DNA of 64,000 bases. It comes from Pseudoalteromonas luteoviolacea. Its GTDB lineage: Bacteria; Pseudomonadota; Gammaproteobacteria; Enterobacterales; Alteromonadaceae. The notes beneath the pieces were generated by a model. It saw only the letters and a program-made list of their open reading frames with translations. It was not told the DNA's origin and did not search any database. Positions 39,128 through 47,195 of this stretch are shown here, one piece after another. Location of the stretch: NCBI RefSeq assembly GCF_001696455.1, contig NZ_MAUJ01000001.1, forward strand, positions 1,488,001 to 1,552,000. The letters run 5' to 3'. The translations under genes were made by a program, and so were the position numbers. The stretch's first letter is position 1, and every line of letters begins with the position of its first letter.

Positions 39128-39628
39128 CTATTTTGGCTCTTTGTTCGAATCGTTTAAAACTATTTTTATTATTTTATTCGTCATGTCATCATTAAAATAG
39201 CCAATTTCCATACAGTTACCATTCTTTATCACTTTCCTATCATTCTCACTCCCATGGAAAAAAGGCTCAGGAGTTGCATGGCTATACTTAAAGGCAACAC
39301 CATTTATTTCAAACTCAGTTTTATGCCCACGGCCCGCTTGGTGATGCCTATATCGCTCTATGCAACCAGACACTACCTCATAATCAGCCTTACCTATCCG
39401 TTGTAATAAGGCGATATCTTCCTTATAAGCAGAGTAAGTATTAGTTATACCAATTATACAGAAGACACTTAAACCTATCATTCCCTTGCGTTGCCACGTT
39501 TTAAAGACAGGCTCTTTAAAACCAACATAGAGAGGTACTATGGCCATGAGTATCATCAGGATTACACATGGAAAGACCCAAAGAAAGTAATCAATACTCG
39601 GATTTAAACTCACTTCGAAATACAGCAT
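39128..39628 (-). CDS. Hypothetical membrane protein
   Basis: 166 residues. Two N-terminal hydrophobic segments (about 14-34 and 49-66), then a soluble C-terminal domain of about 90 residues containing YEVVSGCIERYRHH and FEINGVAFKYSHATPEPFF. Not recognised. Starts 12 bases after the stop of the gene upstream, so probably co-transcribed with it. A cassette-like orphan. Confidence 0.65.
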   Translation of the reverse strand: MLYFEVSLNPSIDYFLWVFPCVILMILMAIVPLYVGFKEPVFKTWQRKGMIGLSVFCIIGITNTYSAYKEDIALLQRIGKADYEVVSGCIERYRHHQAGRGHKTEFEINGVAFKYSHATPEPFFHGSENDRKVIKNGNCMEIGYFNDDMTNKIIKIVLNDSNKEPK

Positions 39629-39640
39629 TCAGCCGCAACC

Positions 39641-40054
39641 TTACACGCTATAAACGCCAATAAACACTGAGTAAATCAACCAGAACGCTGCGCAAATAAT
39701 GTAAATTGAAGTGAGGTAAATACCACTGTGAATACCACCCAGTGATCTTTGATTCGACGAGGTGATTAAGGAGTAGCCAAGTTCAGATTCTATGCGTATC
39801 GCTTCATTTTCATATTTGTCCGTTGCTTTTGAATTTCTTAGAGCAAACATCATTAAAGACAATGTGACTAAAAAGCCAAAGCACGCAATAGGTAGGCGCT
39901 CCAATGAATCGACAAGTAACTTCGAATTAAATTGAATAGCAAGTAACGCGGCATTGATTACTAACATAAAATGAAATGCTTTATGTCGAGTATCATACAT
40001 ATGATGGATATATGAAATAGCCTGAGCGTACTCGACTTCTTTATTTCCTGCCAT
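39641..40054 (-). CDS. Hypothetical membrane protein
   Basis: 137 residues. An amphipathic N-terminus with a His/Arg motif (ISYIHHMYDTRHKAFHF) is followed by three to four hydrophobic helices. Resembles small orphan membrane proteins often found in mobile cassettes, but no family is named with confidence. SD AAGG. Upstream partner of the next minus-strand gene. Confidence 0.7.
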   Translation of the reverse strand: MAGNKEVEYAQAISYIHHMYDTRHKAFHFMLVINAALLAIQFNSKLLVDSLERLPIACFGFLVTLSLMMFALRNSKATDKYENEAIRIESELGYSLITSSNQRSLGGIHSGIYLTSIYIICAAFWLIYSVFIGVYSV

Positions 40055-40302
40055 AATTGCTGTCTTACCTTAATTTAAATGACTAAGGCTTTGTATAGTA
40101 GCAAGTTTAATCGCCAAGGGCATTAGGCAGACAAGGCGCAACGCAAAGTTACGAGTATATGTGATATGAATAAGTCTTAACTTGAACTGTCAGATTCGAA
40201 TAATAGGACTCAATCAAATCTGACTGTCACATATGTGCCAAGCTCGGCCGTTCAACAGCAACTTAATATCGTAAATCCAATTGCAATGAATAAACATGTA
40301 TA
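40055..40302. other. Intergenic DNA with a large inverted repeat
   Basis: No gene seen. ACTGTCAGATT and AATCTGACTGT are nearly complementary, nested inside outer ATATGTGA/TCACATAT arms. It may fold as a cruciform; no match to a known element. Confidence 0.35.
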
Positions 40303-40346
40303 TGGACAGAAGCGCGTTAGAGACGAATGACAGCTATATACCAACA
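40303..40346. repeat. Short intergenic repeat, copy A
   Basis: About 44 bases (tggacagaagcgcg... to ccaaca) recur with few changes at 42039-42082. In both places the copy abuts an attC end (tcgtaacg). Confidence 0.6.
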
Positions 40347-40347
40347 T

Positions 40348-40413
40348 CGTAACGCCATGCTCTAGGGAAAGCAGAAGCGTGGCGTAGGCTTTTCCCTAGA
40401 GCATTTTGTTACG
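40348..40413 (-). other. Integron attC-like site
   Basis: On the minus strand, GCGTAAC and GTTACG ends enclose imperfect arms ATGCTCTAGGGAAAAGC and GCTTTCCCTAGAGCAT with extra unpaired bases and a small central spacer. The size of about 66 bp, flanking R-type boxes and near-symmetry with bulges are the hallmarks of attC. It lies 17 bases after the stop of the lipoprotein gene, as expected for a cassette. Confidence 0.6.
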
Positions 40414-40430
40414 CAATTTTTTGATCTTCT

Positions 40431-40934
40431 CTATTGCTTTTTAAGATTCGAGTTTTTGGCTTCAACATCTACCTTTGACATCTCAGAAATTTGAGATATT
40501 TCCTTATCAGTTTTAGCCGCTTCAACACTTGAAAGGTAAGTCGTTAAACTTTGCAAAACCTCATCTCTGTGCTTTGAGTAAGCCATAATTGATTCTTCAT
40601 TATTTAGTCGCACTAACGTCTGACATGTAGAAGTTAAAAGGCCATCATAATAAAATATTGTACTCTTTATCTTCCTAATAGACTTCTCTTCAAAATCTAC
40701 TTTCCCAACCTTAAACTGGAGCGGGTTGTCTGATGAATTTGGGAACTCCAAACCTTCAACAGAAACATCAAATCCGTCCCACTTTATAGATGGAGAACAG
40801 CTTTGTGATACATATTTAATTTTCTTTCCACCTACATTTAGTTCTTTTAGATTGGCTGATGGAGTAGTTGAGCAACCAGCTATCATCGAAACAAAAAAGC
40901 ATAAAATAAACGTAATTATTTTTTCAGCATTCAT
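40431..40934 (-). CDS. Hypothetical lipoprotein, cassette-borne
   Basis: 167 residues. Lipobox IAGC (Cys21). The mature part carries two Cys (SCSPSIKW, STCQTLV) and ends in a charged helical tail. Unrecognised. SD AAGGA. 16 bases downstream of the 255-residue secreted-protein gene and immediately before an attC-like site, so these two genes appear to share one cassette. Confidence 0.7.
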   Translation of the reverse strand: MNAEKIITFILCFFVSMIAGCSTTPSANLKELNVGGKKIKYVSQSCSPSIKWDGFDVSVEGLEFPNSSDNPLQFKVGKVDFEEKSIRKIKSTIFYYDGLLTSTCQTLVRLNNEESIMAYSKHRDEVLQSLTTYLSSVEAAKTDKEISQISEMSKVDVEAKNSNLKKQ

Positions 40935-40950
40935 AATTGGTTCCTTGCAC

Positions 40951-41718
40951 TTATTGTGTCAGACTAATTGAGTTTAAATATTCGGCATACTTATCAGTCG
41001 CAGATTGATTTAACTTTCTAATTTCACCCTGGGCTGGGCTGCGAACCTCTAATGGTTTCTCTATGAGTTTTCTTACCGCTTTTTGATAGAGCGTCTCCAG
41101 TTGTTCGTATTGTTTAAATGCATCTTCTAAGATTCCCTTAGACGCAATTTGGTATTCGAGGTTTTCTTGTTGCTGATGGATATCTCTAAATGAAGACTCT
41201 AACTCCCTATAAGCCTCAGGTTTAATGAGTCTGTAAAAGTTGTTTGTTATTTCTGCCTCATATTCCAACGCGTTTTTTAGTAACTTTTCACGCTCACGTG
41301 CATAGATCAAGACCTCTTCATCTGTTAAATCGGGGTTAAACATTTTCCGGCGAAGCTCTTCCTCTATATTTTTAGTTCTAACTAAATTTTCTTTGAGCTC
41401 ACTTTTAACGTTGTCCGGAAATTCTTTAAAGTTATTTTCTATGTATTCATTAATCTCAGCTTTGGAAGGAGATTTTCCACAATCACATCCTCTAAACTCA
41501 ATTGCGGTGGAAAAAACTTCTATTCTTGAAAATAGATCGCCATTTATTGAGCTGCTAATTAATCCAGTTTGAATTTGAGAGGAAATATTGTCTCTAATCA
41601 AGTCACCCGCCTTCGCATCCAAAAGAATACGACTAAATGAGTATGATGGCTCAAATGCTTGTGCAGTACCTATAGATAGGAAGCCAACTAAAAGAAGCCT
41701 TAATAATAATTTGCACAT
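40951..41718 (-). CDS. Hypothetical secreted helical protein, cassette-borne
   Basis: 255 residues. Signal peptide cleaved after AQA (residue ~21). Residues 95-255 are almost entirely charged helix, likely coiled coil, and GCDCGKSPSKAEI holds a Cys pair. SD AAGGA. The ATG begins shortly after the sequence GTTATGCGG that ends a long intergenic repeat. No family recognised. Confidence 0.7.
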   Translation of the reverse strand: MCKLLLRLLLVGFLSIGTAQAFEPSYSFSRILLDAKAGDLIRDNISSQIQTGLISSSINGDLFSRIEVFSTAIEFRGCDCGKSPSKAEINEYIENNFKEFPDNVKSELKENLVRTKNIEEELRRKMFNPDLTDEEVLIYAREREKLLKNALEYEAEITNNFYRLIKPEAYRELESSFRDIHQQQENLEYQIASKGILEDAFKQYEQLETLYQKAVRKLIEKPLEVRSPAQGEIRKLNQSATDKYAEYLNSISLTQ

Positions 41719-41736
41719 ACTAAATCCTTAAGCCGC

Positions 41737-42010
41737 ATAACAATTTAATATCGACCCATTGGGTCGTTTTTCTACCGAGCCAAGGGGCATTTTTATCATT
41801 GTACCAGTTCTATCACAATAACTAACTTGTTGCTAAAGATATATTTTTAATCATTGTAGAAATTATGGAAAGGATAAAAACGACCCAATAGGTCGCTTTC
41901 TTGACTATAGAAGAAACACAAAGCAACTGGACATAACATCAGTGCTTTAAAATAAACTTTCTAATGGCCGCTATTCTTTTGAGGCATTCGACTACACACG
42001 TTTTGGGGCA
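41737..42010. repeat. Dispersed ~275-bp intergenic repeat, copy 1
   Basis: About nine in ten bases match copy 2 at 42744-43019 by eye. Inside are CGACCCATTGGGTCG (41752-41766) followed by T5, and CGACCCAATAGGTCG (41881-41895) preceded by A5. These form ~20-bp inverted ends around a 144-bp element, MITE-like. Each palindrome-plus-T tract could also terminate transcription entering the element. No coding frame inside. Confidence 0.8.
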
Positions 42011-42038
42011 AAGGCGAGTTATATTCATAACCCATCGA

Positions 42039-42082
42039 TGGACAAAAGTGCGTTAGAGACCAATGATAGCTATATGCCAACA
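42039..42082. repeat. Short intergenic repeat, copy B
   Basis: Partner of the copy at 40303-40346. It is followed by a partial attC end, tcgtaacgctttgctaagg. Confidence 0.6.
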
Positions 42083-42086
42083 ACTA

Positions 42087-42290
42087 TCAGTCGTAACGCT
42101 TTGCTAAGGGGCAATTAATAACCAAAACGTACTCTAATACAGCATTACCTTTTGCCGAAGTAAGCAATAAATTAATGACGTAAGCTAACCAGGAAACAGA
42201 GAAGCCGAGAAATAAATTGATTGAAAATGATAACTGGCTAACTCGATGATTTTGCCAGCGAGCATAACGCTCTCTTTGCTCAGGTGTCAC
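42087..42290 (-). CDS. Small membrane protein, probably C-terminally truncated
   Basis: 67 residues from a GTG with a strong AAAGGAGG six bases upstream. N-terminal RYARWQNHRVSQLSFSINLFLGF and one long hydrophobic helix resemble larger orphan membrane proteins of about 150 residues. The frame ends inside what looks like the 3' half of an attC (GCCCCTTAGCAAAGCGTTACG), suggesting the real C terminus was lost by recombination. Confidence 0.5.
   Translation of the reverse strand: MTPEQRERYARWQNHRVSQLSFSINLFLGFSVSWLAYVINLLLTSAKGNAVLEYVLVINCPLAKRYD
42091..42114 (-). other. Truncated attC-like half site
   Basis: On the minus strand GCCCCTTAGCAAAGCGTTACG resembles the right half of an attC, but no matching left half was found upstream. 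Confidence 0.35.
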
Positions 42291-42311
42291 GGTGCCTCCT
42301 TTCTATGTGGC

Positions 42312-42415
42312 ATATAACGCCCGCATAATGGGCGGATTAAGCTTGGCTAAAATTAGCGAAGAATGAGCGTCAGCCAAGCATTAAGACGTCCATTCATTAA
42401 TGCGCTTGTTATACG
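42312..42415 (-). other. Integron attC-like site
   Basis: Reading the minus strand, it opens with GTATAACAAGCGCATTAAT and closes with CCATTATGCGGGCGTTATA. The inner arms TGCTTGGCT and AGCCAAGC pair, and the outer arms pair imperfectly with bulges, about 104 bp overall. The TAA stop of the upstream gene lies in its first box, a frequent feature of cassettes. Confidence 0.7.
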
Positions 42416-42726
42416 TGTTTTACACAGAACCTAAATTTGTAAGCCAGTTTAACTAAACCAAAACTAACAATTGGAAACAACGGCGTAAAAAGGATAAACA
42501 TTAAAAATAATCCACCGTCCATTATGCCTGCTTCGGTGTTTCTTAATGGCGTCATAAAAATCACTAGCATCATAAGTGTGAAGGTTAAAGGCCCAGTAAA
42601 TAAAGTGATCAGGGCTTTTGATGCACTATTTAGCTTTTGCTCATATGATTTTGCAAAGTAACTACACGCTAGGAAAGATATGTAGAAATGAATAAAAATA
42701 AACACACCTAACACTAAATATCCCAC
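42409..42726 (-). CDS. Small four-helix membrane protein, cassette-borne
   Basis: 105 residues from GTG at 42726, or 106 from a TTG one codon earlier; AGGGAAG precedes both. About three hydrophobic helices (5-25, 40-60, 72-98). Its stop codon is inside the attC-like site. No family recognised. Confidence 0.6.
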   Translation of the reverse strand: MGYLVLGVFIFIHFYISFLACSYFAKSYEQKLNSASKALITLFTGPLTFTLMMLVIFMTPLRNTEAGIMDGGLFLMFILFTPLFPIVSFGLVKLAYKFRFCVKHV

Positions 42727-42743
42727 CAAACTTCCCTATACGT

Positions 42744-43019
42744 ATAACAATTTAATATCGACCCATTGGGTCGCTTTTCTACCGAGCCAAGGGACATTTT
42801 TATCATTGTACCAGTTTTATCACAATAACTAACTTGTTGCTACAGATATGTTTTTCATATCATTACAGACAATTATGGAAAGGATAAAAACGACCCAATG
42901 GGTCATTTTCTTGACTATAGAAGAAACACAAAACAACTGGGCATAAGATCAGTGCTTTAAAAATAATATTCTAATGGCCGCTATTCTTTGAGGCATTCGA
43001 CTAAACACGTTTTGGGGCA
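42744..43019. repeat. Dispersed ~275-bp intergenic repeat, copy 2
   Basis: Second copy of the element at 41737-42010, same orientation. Its palindromes are CGACCCATTGGGTCG (42759-42773) and CGACCCAATGGGTCA (42892-42906). It ends just before the first cassette-like gene on the minus strand. Confidence 0.8.
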
Positions 43020-43227
43020 GGAACTAGTTGGCTGAACGGCCGCTTTGTAGAGTCAAGCTAACAAAACCATATAATCACGACCGCCTCTTGATCGCTCATA
43101 GCTGTCTATCAGATGATAGTCTAAACCTATTCATCGAAACTGTAAGATCAGGTATGAGCTAATACATGTAATGAAACATGTAGTCGCGGGCCATCGTGCT
43201 GCTACCTGATGACCCTCTATCGTTGTA
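43020..43227. other. Structured intergenic DNA downstream of the chemoreceptor
   Basis: No gene seen. TCAGGTA and TACCTGA (about 43150 and 43206) enclose an ACATGT/ACATGT hairpin, so the chemoreceptor transcript end may fold. Nothing else is supported. Confidence 0.35.
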
Positions 43228-44862
43228 CTAAACTCTGAAACCTTCAACCACAAGCCCTAGTTCTTGACTGGCACTGCGCAGCGCCTTGCTTGTATCAGTC
43301 AGTGATTGCGTTGCATCTAGAGACAGATTTGTAGAATCCGACAGATCCGTTATGCGTCGATTAACTTCTTGAGCTGCATGAGATTGCTCTTGCGTCGCAC
43401 GCGCAATTTGACTATTCATCTGCGAAATGACTTCGATTAAGCGTTCAATCTCCGTCAAAGCGGTATCCGCTTCTTTTGCTTGCTGTACTGATTCTTTTGA
43501 AGTTGCTTGACTTTGTTGAACCGCTATCACTGCCGCTTGCGCACCCTGTTGCAAACGCTCAATCATGGATTGAATTTCATCGGTGCTCTCACTGGTTCGA
43601 CTTGCAAGCGTTCTGACTTCGTCGGCAACAACCGCAAACCCTCTGCCCTGCTCTCCAGCTCGGGCTGCCTCTATCGCTGCGTTCAAAGCCAGTAGGTTTG
43701 TTTGTTCTGAAATACCGCGAATAACATCAAGTACCGATCCTATATTATTACTTTCCTCAGCCAATGAACTGGTCACTTCATTGACTTGCTGGATGTTTGA
43801 AGAAAGACTCTCAATCGTACCAATTGTTTTTGCGAGCGTATTTTTACCTGATGCACTGTTTTTCATTGCATCGCTTGCAGCTTGCTCAGCTGCTTCAGCA
43901 TTATTGTTAATCTCTTGAATCTGCATACTCATTTGTTCAACCGCAGTAGCAACTTGCCGGCTGTTGTCATTTTGCATTTCGATGAAGTTTAAATTTCCGC
44001 GCCCAGCCTGATCCACCTCATGGGCAAGGTTTTTTACGCTGTCGCTGTTGCCCGCAACTTTCAAAATTGAACTGCGCATTCTTTCTGTGTAAGCATTAAA
44101 GTGCTTTGTCAGTTTAGCGACTTCATCTTTACCGTACTCATCTAGACGCAAAGTCAAATCCCCATCCCCATTGGCGATACGCTTCATGGTATTTGCAGTT
44201 TCTCGAATAGGATGCAAAATACTTTTTGAAATGAGTATACTCAAGCTAATCGCAAGAATAATAATCACACTAAAATCGACGAGTAGATCATTTCTCTGCG
44301 ACTGATATTCTGCATAGATAGTATCTAGGTAAACACCTGAGCCAACAATCCATTGCCACGGTTCAAACCCTTTCACAAAGGAGATTTTCTCTACGGGCTG
44401 CTCCGCCCCCGGTTTTGGCCATTTATATGGTACAAATCCACCACTTTGCCGCTTCACTACACTCACCATATCCACAAAGAGCGCTTTACCATCAGGATCT
44501 TTTACGCCCGTAAGTGACTTGCCATTCAGGTTTGGCTTAAAGGGATGCATCACCATCACAGGCTCAAAGTCATTTACCCAAAAGTAATTATTCTCTTCAT
44601 ACCGTAAGCTCGCCAACGTATTTAATGCACTTTGGCGCGCCTCTGATTCAGATAAGGTGCCATTTTGCTGTAGTTGATAAAAGTGACGTAAGATACTGTG
44701 GGCACTTTCTACTAAACTTTGTGTTTTTTCGTATTGTTGTGATTCCAAAGCAGCATATTGACGCTGCAAATTAAGCATATTTTGGATCACCAAAGCGGCA
44801 ATCACTGTCCCAATTAAAATCGTGAGGCGTTGATAAATACTGCATTGCCTTAACGTTCGCAT
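43228..44862 (-). CDS. Methyl-accepting chemotaxis protein with single Cache domain
   Basis: 544 residues from the ATG at 44862, chosen over one 15 codons upstream because AAGGA lies seven bases before it. TM1 at ~12-32; a periplasmic sCache_2-type sensor ([19 protein letters not shown], GWGxx-like [11 protein letters not shown]); TM2 at ~193-213; HAMP; then a signalling domain with the conserved hairpin tip [12 protein letters not shown] preceded by [22 protein letters not shown]. Senses small ligands, often organic acids, and signals to CheA. No PhnR operator precedes it. Confidence 0.94.
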   Translation of the reverse strand: MRTLRQCSIYQRLTILIGTVIAALVIQNMLNLQRQYAALESQQYEKTQSLVESAHSILRHFYQLQQNGTLSESEARQSALNTLASLRYEENNYFWVNDFEPVMVMHPFKPNLNGKSLTGVKDPDGKALFVDMVSVVKRQSGGFVPYKWPKPGAEQPVEKISFVKGFEPWQWIVGSGVYLDTIYAEYQSQRNDLLVDFSVIIILAISLSILISKSILHPIRETANTMKRIANGDGDLTLRLDEYGKDEVAKLTKHFNAYTERMRSSILKVAGNSDSVKNLAHEVDQAGRGNLNFIEMQNDNSRQVATAVEQMSMQIQEINNNAEAAEQAASDAMKNSASGKNTLAKTIGTIESLSSNIQQVNEVTSSLAEESNNIGSVLDVIRGISEQTNLLALNAAIEAARAGEQGRGFAVVADEVRTLASRTSESTDEIQSMIERLQQGAQAAVIAVQQSQATSKESVQQAKEADTALTEIERLIEVISQMNSQIARATQEQSHAAQEVNRRITDLSDSTNLSLDATQSLTDTSKALRSASQELGLVVEGFRV

Positions 44863-45196
44863 AAGTTGTTCCTTCTTGCATACATATTGAACCTTAAATA
44901 TAGACACGCAGAAACCGTTCGCCAGTGAAAATAAAAATAAAGTTCATTTAAAACATATAGATAGAAGTTTTTAGCAACTTTGTAAAAGCAATTAGCCTTT
45001 AGTCTAAAATTTGGGGATTTTTTAATTTTAGACGCACAAAAGTCAAAGTATAATTATTGGCGAGTTTAGATTATTAGCCTAAATATCGGCTGCAAGCAGC
45101 TTGCATAATCACATGATGCCAAAGATTACCATCGTTTTTCTCTAGGAGATCGGCTAGCATAGCGCTGGTTAAATAATAATTAAAATAGAGGAAATC
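44863..45196. other. Divergent promoter region, chemoreceptor and DUF819 gene
   Basis: About 330 AT-rich bases without a gene. TCTAAAATT and AATTTTAGA around GGGGATTTTTT (about 45003-45031) form an inverted repeat that could be an operator. No PhnR site is present. Confidence 0.4.
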
Positions 45197-46360
45197 ATGA
45201 TCCAAGATGGATTCTCATTTATCGCATTTTTGATGTTTTTTTCAGGTCTCGTCATTTGGTATGAAAATAAATATAAAGACGGCCGTTTTTTTAAATATGT
45301 CCCCGCAGTTATTATTATATATTTCTCTGCGATGGTGATGTCCACATTGGGTGTTTGGGAAATGACAGATTCCGTAAAACAAGCACGCGGTGAAGTGAGA
45401 AACGCTATTTTACCAGCAATGATTTTTCTCATGTTATTAAGGGCAGACTTAAGAGACATCGTCAAACTCGGGCCAAAACTACTGGGCACATTTTTTGCAG
45501 CGACACTCAGTATCGTACTTGGTTTTATCGTCTCATTCACCCTGTTCCAAAATTACTTAAACGATAACGCTGCACTGACCTTTGGCGCACTTGCCGGAAG
45601 CTGGATTGGCGGCACCCAGAATATGGTGGCAGTCCAACAAGCCCTTGGCCTTAACGATGCGGGCATGGGATATACGCTACTCATAGACTCGATTGACTAC
45701 GCTATGTGGATTATGTTTTTGCTTGCACTTGTGCCCTTTGCCCACAAGTTTAACGATTGGACAAAAGCAGATACCAGCACCTTAGACGACCTACAAGAAA
45801 AACTGACCCTTTCAAACGACCAAATTCGTAAAGAAACGACTTTTCCAGATATGATGTTGTTACTCGGCTGTGCTTTTGGTTTATCAGCACTTGCAAACTA
45901 TGCCTCTGGGCTATTACCACAAAATGCCGTACTGACCAGCACGACTTGGAGCATCATGATAGTCACCCTTGTAGGCGTAGTTTGCGCGATGACACCTCTG
46001 GGCAAAATTCCAGGCTCGCCTCAACTGTCCAATGTTTTACTGTACACTTTGGTTGCACTAATCGCTGCTAATGCTAATTTTGCAGAGCTAACTCAGGCAC
46101 CAGCATATATATTAGCCGGCTTTGTGATTTTGCTTATTCATGGCCTTATTCTGACCACCATAGCTAAAATCTTTAAACTAGATCTGTTCACCTGTGGTAT
46201 CGCTTCATTGGCGAACATCGGGGGCGTTGCGTCTTCACCTGTACTCGCGGCAGCTTATAGCCAAACTTTGGTACCTGTTGCCATTCTTATGGCATTGATG
46301 GGAGTCATTATAGGCACAGGTGGCGGGATTGGCGTCGCTTTGCTATTACAAGCAATGTAA
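45197..46360 (+). CDS. DUF819 family membrane protein
   Basis: 387 residues with about 11-12 helices. The N-terminal motif GLVIWYENKYKDGRFFKYVPAV and paired glycine-rich motifs (GALAGSWIGGTQN, SLANIGGVASSPVLAAAYS) in two halves are typical of DUF819 (YjcL-like) permeases, an uncharacterised transporter family with inverted repeats. SD GAGGAA. Convergent with phnR across a terminator. Substrate unknown. Confidence 0.92.
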   Translation: MIQDGFSFIAFLMFFSGLVIWYENKYKDGRFFKYVPAVIIIYFSAMVMSTLGVWEMTDSVKQARGEVRNAILPAMIFLMLLRADLRDIVKLGPKLLGTFFAATLSIVLGFIVSFTLFQNYLNDNAALTFGALAGSWIGGTQNMVAVQQALGLNDAGMGYTLLIDSIDYAMWIMFLLALVPFAHKFNDWTKADTSTLDDLQEKLTLSNDQIRKETTFPDMMLLLGCAFGLSALANYASGLLPQNAVLTSTTWSIMIVTLVGVVCAMTPLGKIPGSPQLSNVLLYTLVALIAANANFAELTQAPAYILAGFVILLIHGLILTTIAKIFKLDLFTCGIASLANIGGVASSPVLAAAYSQTLVPVAILMALMGVIIGTGGGIGVALLLQAM

Positions 46361-46375
46361 ACTTTCTCTCACAGT

Positions 46376-46399
46376 GACGCGGTAGCGTGCTATCGCGTC
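46376..46399. terminator. Bidirectional terminator between DUF819 and phnR
   Basis: GACGCGGTAGC and GCTATCGCGTC form an 11-bp stem with one mismatch and a minimal loop between convergent genes. Confidence 0.6.
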
Positions 46400-46409
46400 T
46401 CATTAAACC

Positions 46410-47102
46410 TTATATTCCTTCAACTACCATTTCTATGGCGTCATGAAGCCAATACTCTATGTTGTAGTCCACTAATTGCTTTTGAGCATCATAACGTGCT
46501 CTTTGTACTTTTAAACATGGTGCCCCGCTATTCTTTTCCAGTCTTGAAGACGCTTCGTCAGGTAATACAGTGACACTAATCACACACTGTTCATGGCTCA
46601 CTTCAGCATTATATTCAGTAGACATCACCTCCGTAATTGAACCGTTTAATACCTGATTTTCAAGCCCTTCGAATCGTGCTGCGAGACAGTATATTTCTTC
46701 CATCAAAATTGCACGCTCATCCACCTTTCTTACGCGAGACAATTTATAAATCGCCTCGCCTTCAAATCGCTCATGAGCCACTTGGTGTGCAGTGCTTGGC
46801 GCTTCAATACTAATCACCTCCGTTTTCGGCTCAAATCCTTGCTCCTTGGTTAAGCGATTAAAGTTTACTTTACGCGCAGGGTGCCACCGAAGTTTTTGTG
46901 GTGTGACAAACCAACCACGGCGTTTCTGACTGTATATCACGCCCTCGGCTTCAAGCCTTGCAAGGGCCTCCCTTACTGTGATCCGTGTAGAGCTAAACTC
47001 CTCTTGTAAGCTCCGCTCTGAAGGTAACTTTGACCCAGGCTGCATGGAGCCTTGAGCTAGTAAATCTTGAATATAATTACGGATTTTTTGATAAAGCAAC
47101 AT
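46410..47102 (-). CDS. phnR: GntR/UTRA regulator of phosphonate use, PhnR-like
   Basis: 230 residues. N-terminal winged helix (KLPSERSLQEEF, TRITVREALARLEAEGVIY) and the segment RRGWFVTPQKL followed by FNRLTKEQGFEPKT. The C-terminal UTRA ligand domain ends YNIEYWLHDAIEM. These blocks closely resemble enterobacterial PhnR, the HutC-subfamily regulator of aminoethylphosphonate genes. Last gene of the phosphonate operon, 93 bases after the oxidoreductase. It probably binds TGGTMTAGACCA sites before phnW and the receptor gene and is released by AEP or a pathway compound. Confidence 0.88.
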   Translation of the reverse strand: MLLYQKIRNYIQDLLAQGSMQPGSKLPSERSLQEEFSSTRITVREALARLEAEGVIYSQKRRGWFVTPQKLRWHPARKVNFNRLTKEQGFEPKTEVISIEAPSTAHQVAHERFEGEAIYKLSRVRKVDERAILMEEIYCLAARFEGLENQVLNGSITEVMSTEYNAEVSHEQCVISVTVLPDEASSRLEKNSGAPCLKVQRARYDAQKQLVDYNIEYWLHDAIEMVVEGI

Positions 47103-47195
47103 GGTATTTTAAAAGTACAAACCCCAAAGATGTGACAAGCTTACGTGACTTTTATGACAATCGGAATCTCATTTGGTGTAAATCTAAAACTCATT

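Noticed and set aside
41737..43019. The 275-bp repeats as complete attC sites
   Set aside because: They end in GTTATGC/GTTATAC next to gene starts, but no matching left box or complementary arm was found.
43228..46360. Chemoreceptor and DUF819 permease as members of the phosphonate regulon
   Set aside because: No PhnR-type palindrome lies in their shared upstream region; proximity alone is not enough.
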